Made by a program: the position numbers and the translations under genes. The notes under the pieces are model-generated. The model was not told the DNA's origin, did no database searches, and was given only the letters and a program-made list of their open reading frames with translations. Positions 4,695 to 5,189 of a DNA stretch of 5,189 bases are shown piece after piece. The stretch's first letter is position 1. Every line of letters begins with the position of its first letter. Source of the DNA: Oscillospiraceae bacterium (lineage in GTDB: Bacteria > Bacillota > Clostridia > Oscillospirales > Ruminococcaceae). Location of the stretch: NCBI GenBank assembly GCA_900765125.1, contig CAAFQL010000309.1, positions 1 through 5,189 on the forward strand, in the 5' to 3' direction.

Positions 4695-4723
4695 TTGCAA
4701 AATCAAAAAAAGTGTTGTATAAT
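4695..4723 (+). promoter_or_regulatory. Promoter of the MBOAT acyltransferase gene
   Basis: TTGCAA (4695-4700) and TATAAT (4718-4723) are separated by 17 bases. The expected start near 4730 gives a leader of about 74 bases to the ATG at 4804. Confidence 0.75.
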
Positions 4724-4790
4724 TATATTATGTGCCGTAATATAAATTTTGTTTTCGGTTTTATAAAAATTATGTCTGACGCATGAGTCC

Positions 4791-4795
4791 GGAGG
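4791..4795 (+). promoter_or_regulatory. Ribosome binding site of the MBOAT gene
   Basis: GGAGG is followed by 8 bases and ATG 4804, which fixes the start of the reading frame that runs off the window. Confidence 0.88.
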
Positions 4796-4803
4796 TTCTT
4801 TGT

Positions 4804-5189
4804 ATGGCGTTTTCGAGTCTTTTCTTTATGTTTTTGTTTTTGCCGATTTGTGTCGGTATGTACTTTATTGCAAATCCTAAATACAGAAATTCAGTACTTA
4901 TAGTATTTTCACTGATATTTTACGCATGGGGCGATCCTGTGTACATATGGCTTTTGCTTGCTTGTTCCTGCCTTAATTTCCTGTTTGGAAAAATGATTTC
5001 TTTTAGCAAAGGAAATGCACCAAAACTCGGACTCTGGGCAGGTCTTATTATGAACATAGGGCTATTGGCAGGAATAAAGTATACAGGATTCTTTATTGAA
5101 AATATAAATGCTATTTTTAATACAGATATAACCATTCCTAAATATCACTTGCCTTTGGGTCTCAGCTTTTTCACTTTCCGTGCAATATC
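4804..5189 (+). CDS. MBOAT-family O-acyltransferase (AlgI-like), N-terminal part
   Basis: The frame is open from ATG 4804 to the window end, giving the first 128 residues of a protein that normally has about 450-500. The order matches the N-terminus of AlgI/DltB-type membrane-bound O-acyltransferases: the start MAFSSLFFMFLFLP, then a helix ending SLIFYAWGDPVYIWLLLACS (36-55), then LGLWAGLIMNIGLLAGIKYT (75-94) leading to GFFIENIN, and LPLGLSFFTFRAIS, the conserved L-P-L-G-(I/L)-S-F-(F/Y)-T-F segment. Membrane helices are seen at about 5-22, 30-42, 47-64 and 76-93. The catalytic His lies further on and is outside the window. The family moves acyl, usually acetyl, groups across the membrane onto polysaccharides or wall polymers, often with a secreted SGNH/DHHW partner coded next door. 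The substrate cannot be told here. It has its own promoter and a strong ribosome binding site. Confidence 0.93.
   Translation, partial: MAFSSLFFMFLFLPICVGMYFIANPKYRNSVLIVFSLIFYAWGDPVYIWLLLACSCLNFLFGKMISFSKGNAPKLGLWAGLIMNIGLLAGIKYTGFFIENINAIFNTDITIPKYHLPLGLSFFTFRAI

Noticed and set aside
4583..4786. Plus-strand 67-codon ORF
   Set aside because: It crosses two promoters and A/T-rich spacer and has no ribosome site.
4920..5135. Minus-strand ORF opposite the MBOAT gene
   Set aside because: It is a shadow of a clear membrane protein frame.

Overview
The window is a low-GC piece of a Gram-positive, Clostridia-like chromosome. A gut Ruminococcus or close relative is my best guess. The reasons are the A/T-rich codon use, consensus sigma-A promoters with 17-base spacers, GGAGG ribosome binding sites, U-tailed hairpin terminators, the pdxS-pdxT route to PLP, and decayed IS5-type and AAA-like genes of a kind common in that group. 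This assignment is inference; there is no rRNA to confirm it.

Layout. 1-189 is the 3' end of a plus-strand gene with a strongly biased codon set. I could not identify the protein; it is followed by a clear terminator (226-263). 270-660 is a decaying stretch: the C-terminal stub of a PfkB-family sugar kinase, then a 61-codon ORF of unknown nature. A bidirectional terminator (727-759) closes it. 796-2231 (minus strand) is the pdxS-pdxT operon, coding the two subunits of the PLP synthase, which makes vitamin B6 coenzyme from ribose 5-phosphate, glyceraldehyde 3-phosphate and glutamine. Divergent to it, 2353-3663 codes a MocR/GntR-type regulator of the PdxR kind. The 2232-2352 interval holds two near-perfect promoters whose -10 boxes overlap, plus dyad repeats that look like operators.

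The regulator gene stops early at a run of nine T, immediately before what looks like the left end of an IS5-family element. 3671-4228 is then a graveyard: an IS5 transposase N-terminal remnant with an amber stop, joined to a fragment of an AAA-like ATPase carrying a nonsense codon and a one-base frameshift, then a short unidentified reading frame. 4229-4441 holds nothing I recognise. 4488-4563 (minus) is a complete tRNA-Pro(GGG) with encoded CCA, its own promoter and its own terminator. 4804 to the window end is the N-terminus of an AlgI-like MBOAT O-acyltransferase with its own promoter.

How it works together: the PLP-sensing regulator and the PLP synthase operon form a classical local feedback circuit. 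The other genes look independent. I do not see a convincing undescribed system. The points most worth checking are the overlapping pdx promoters with nested dyads, the regulator truncated beside an IS remnant, and a tRNA terminator whose stem repeats the tRNA acceptor-stem sequences.
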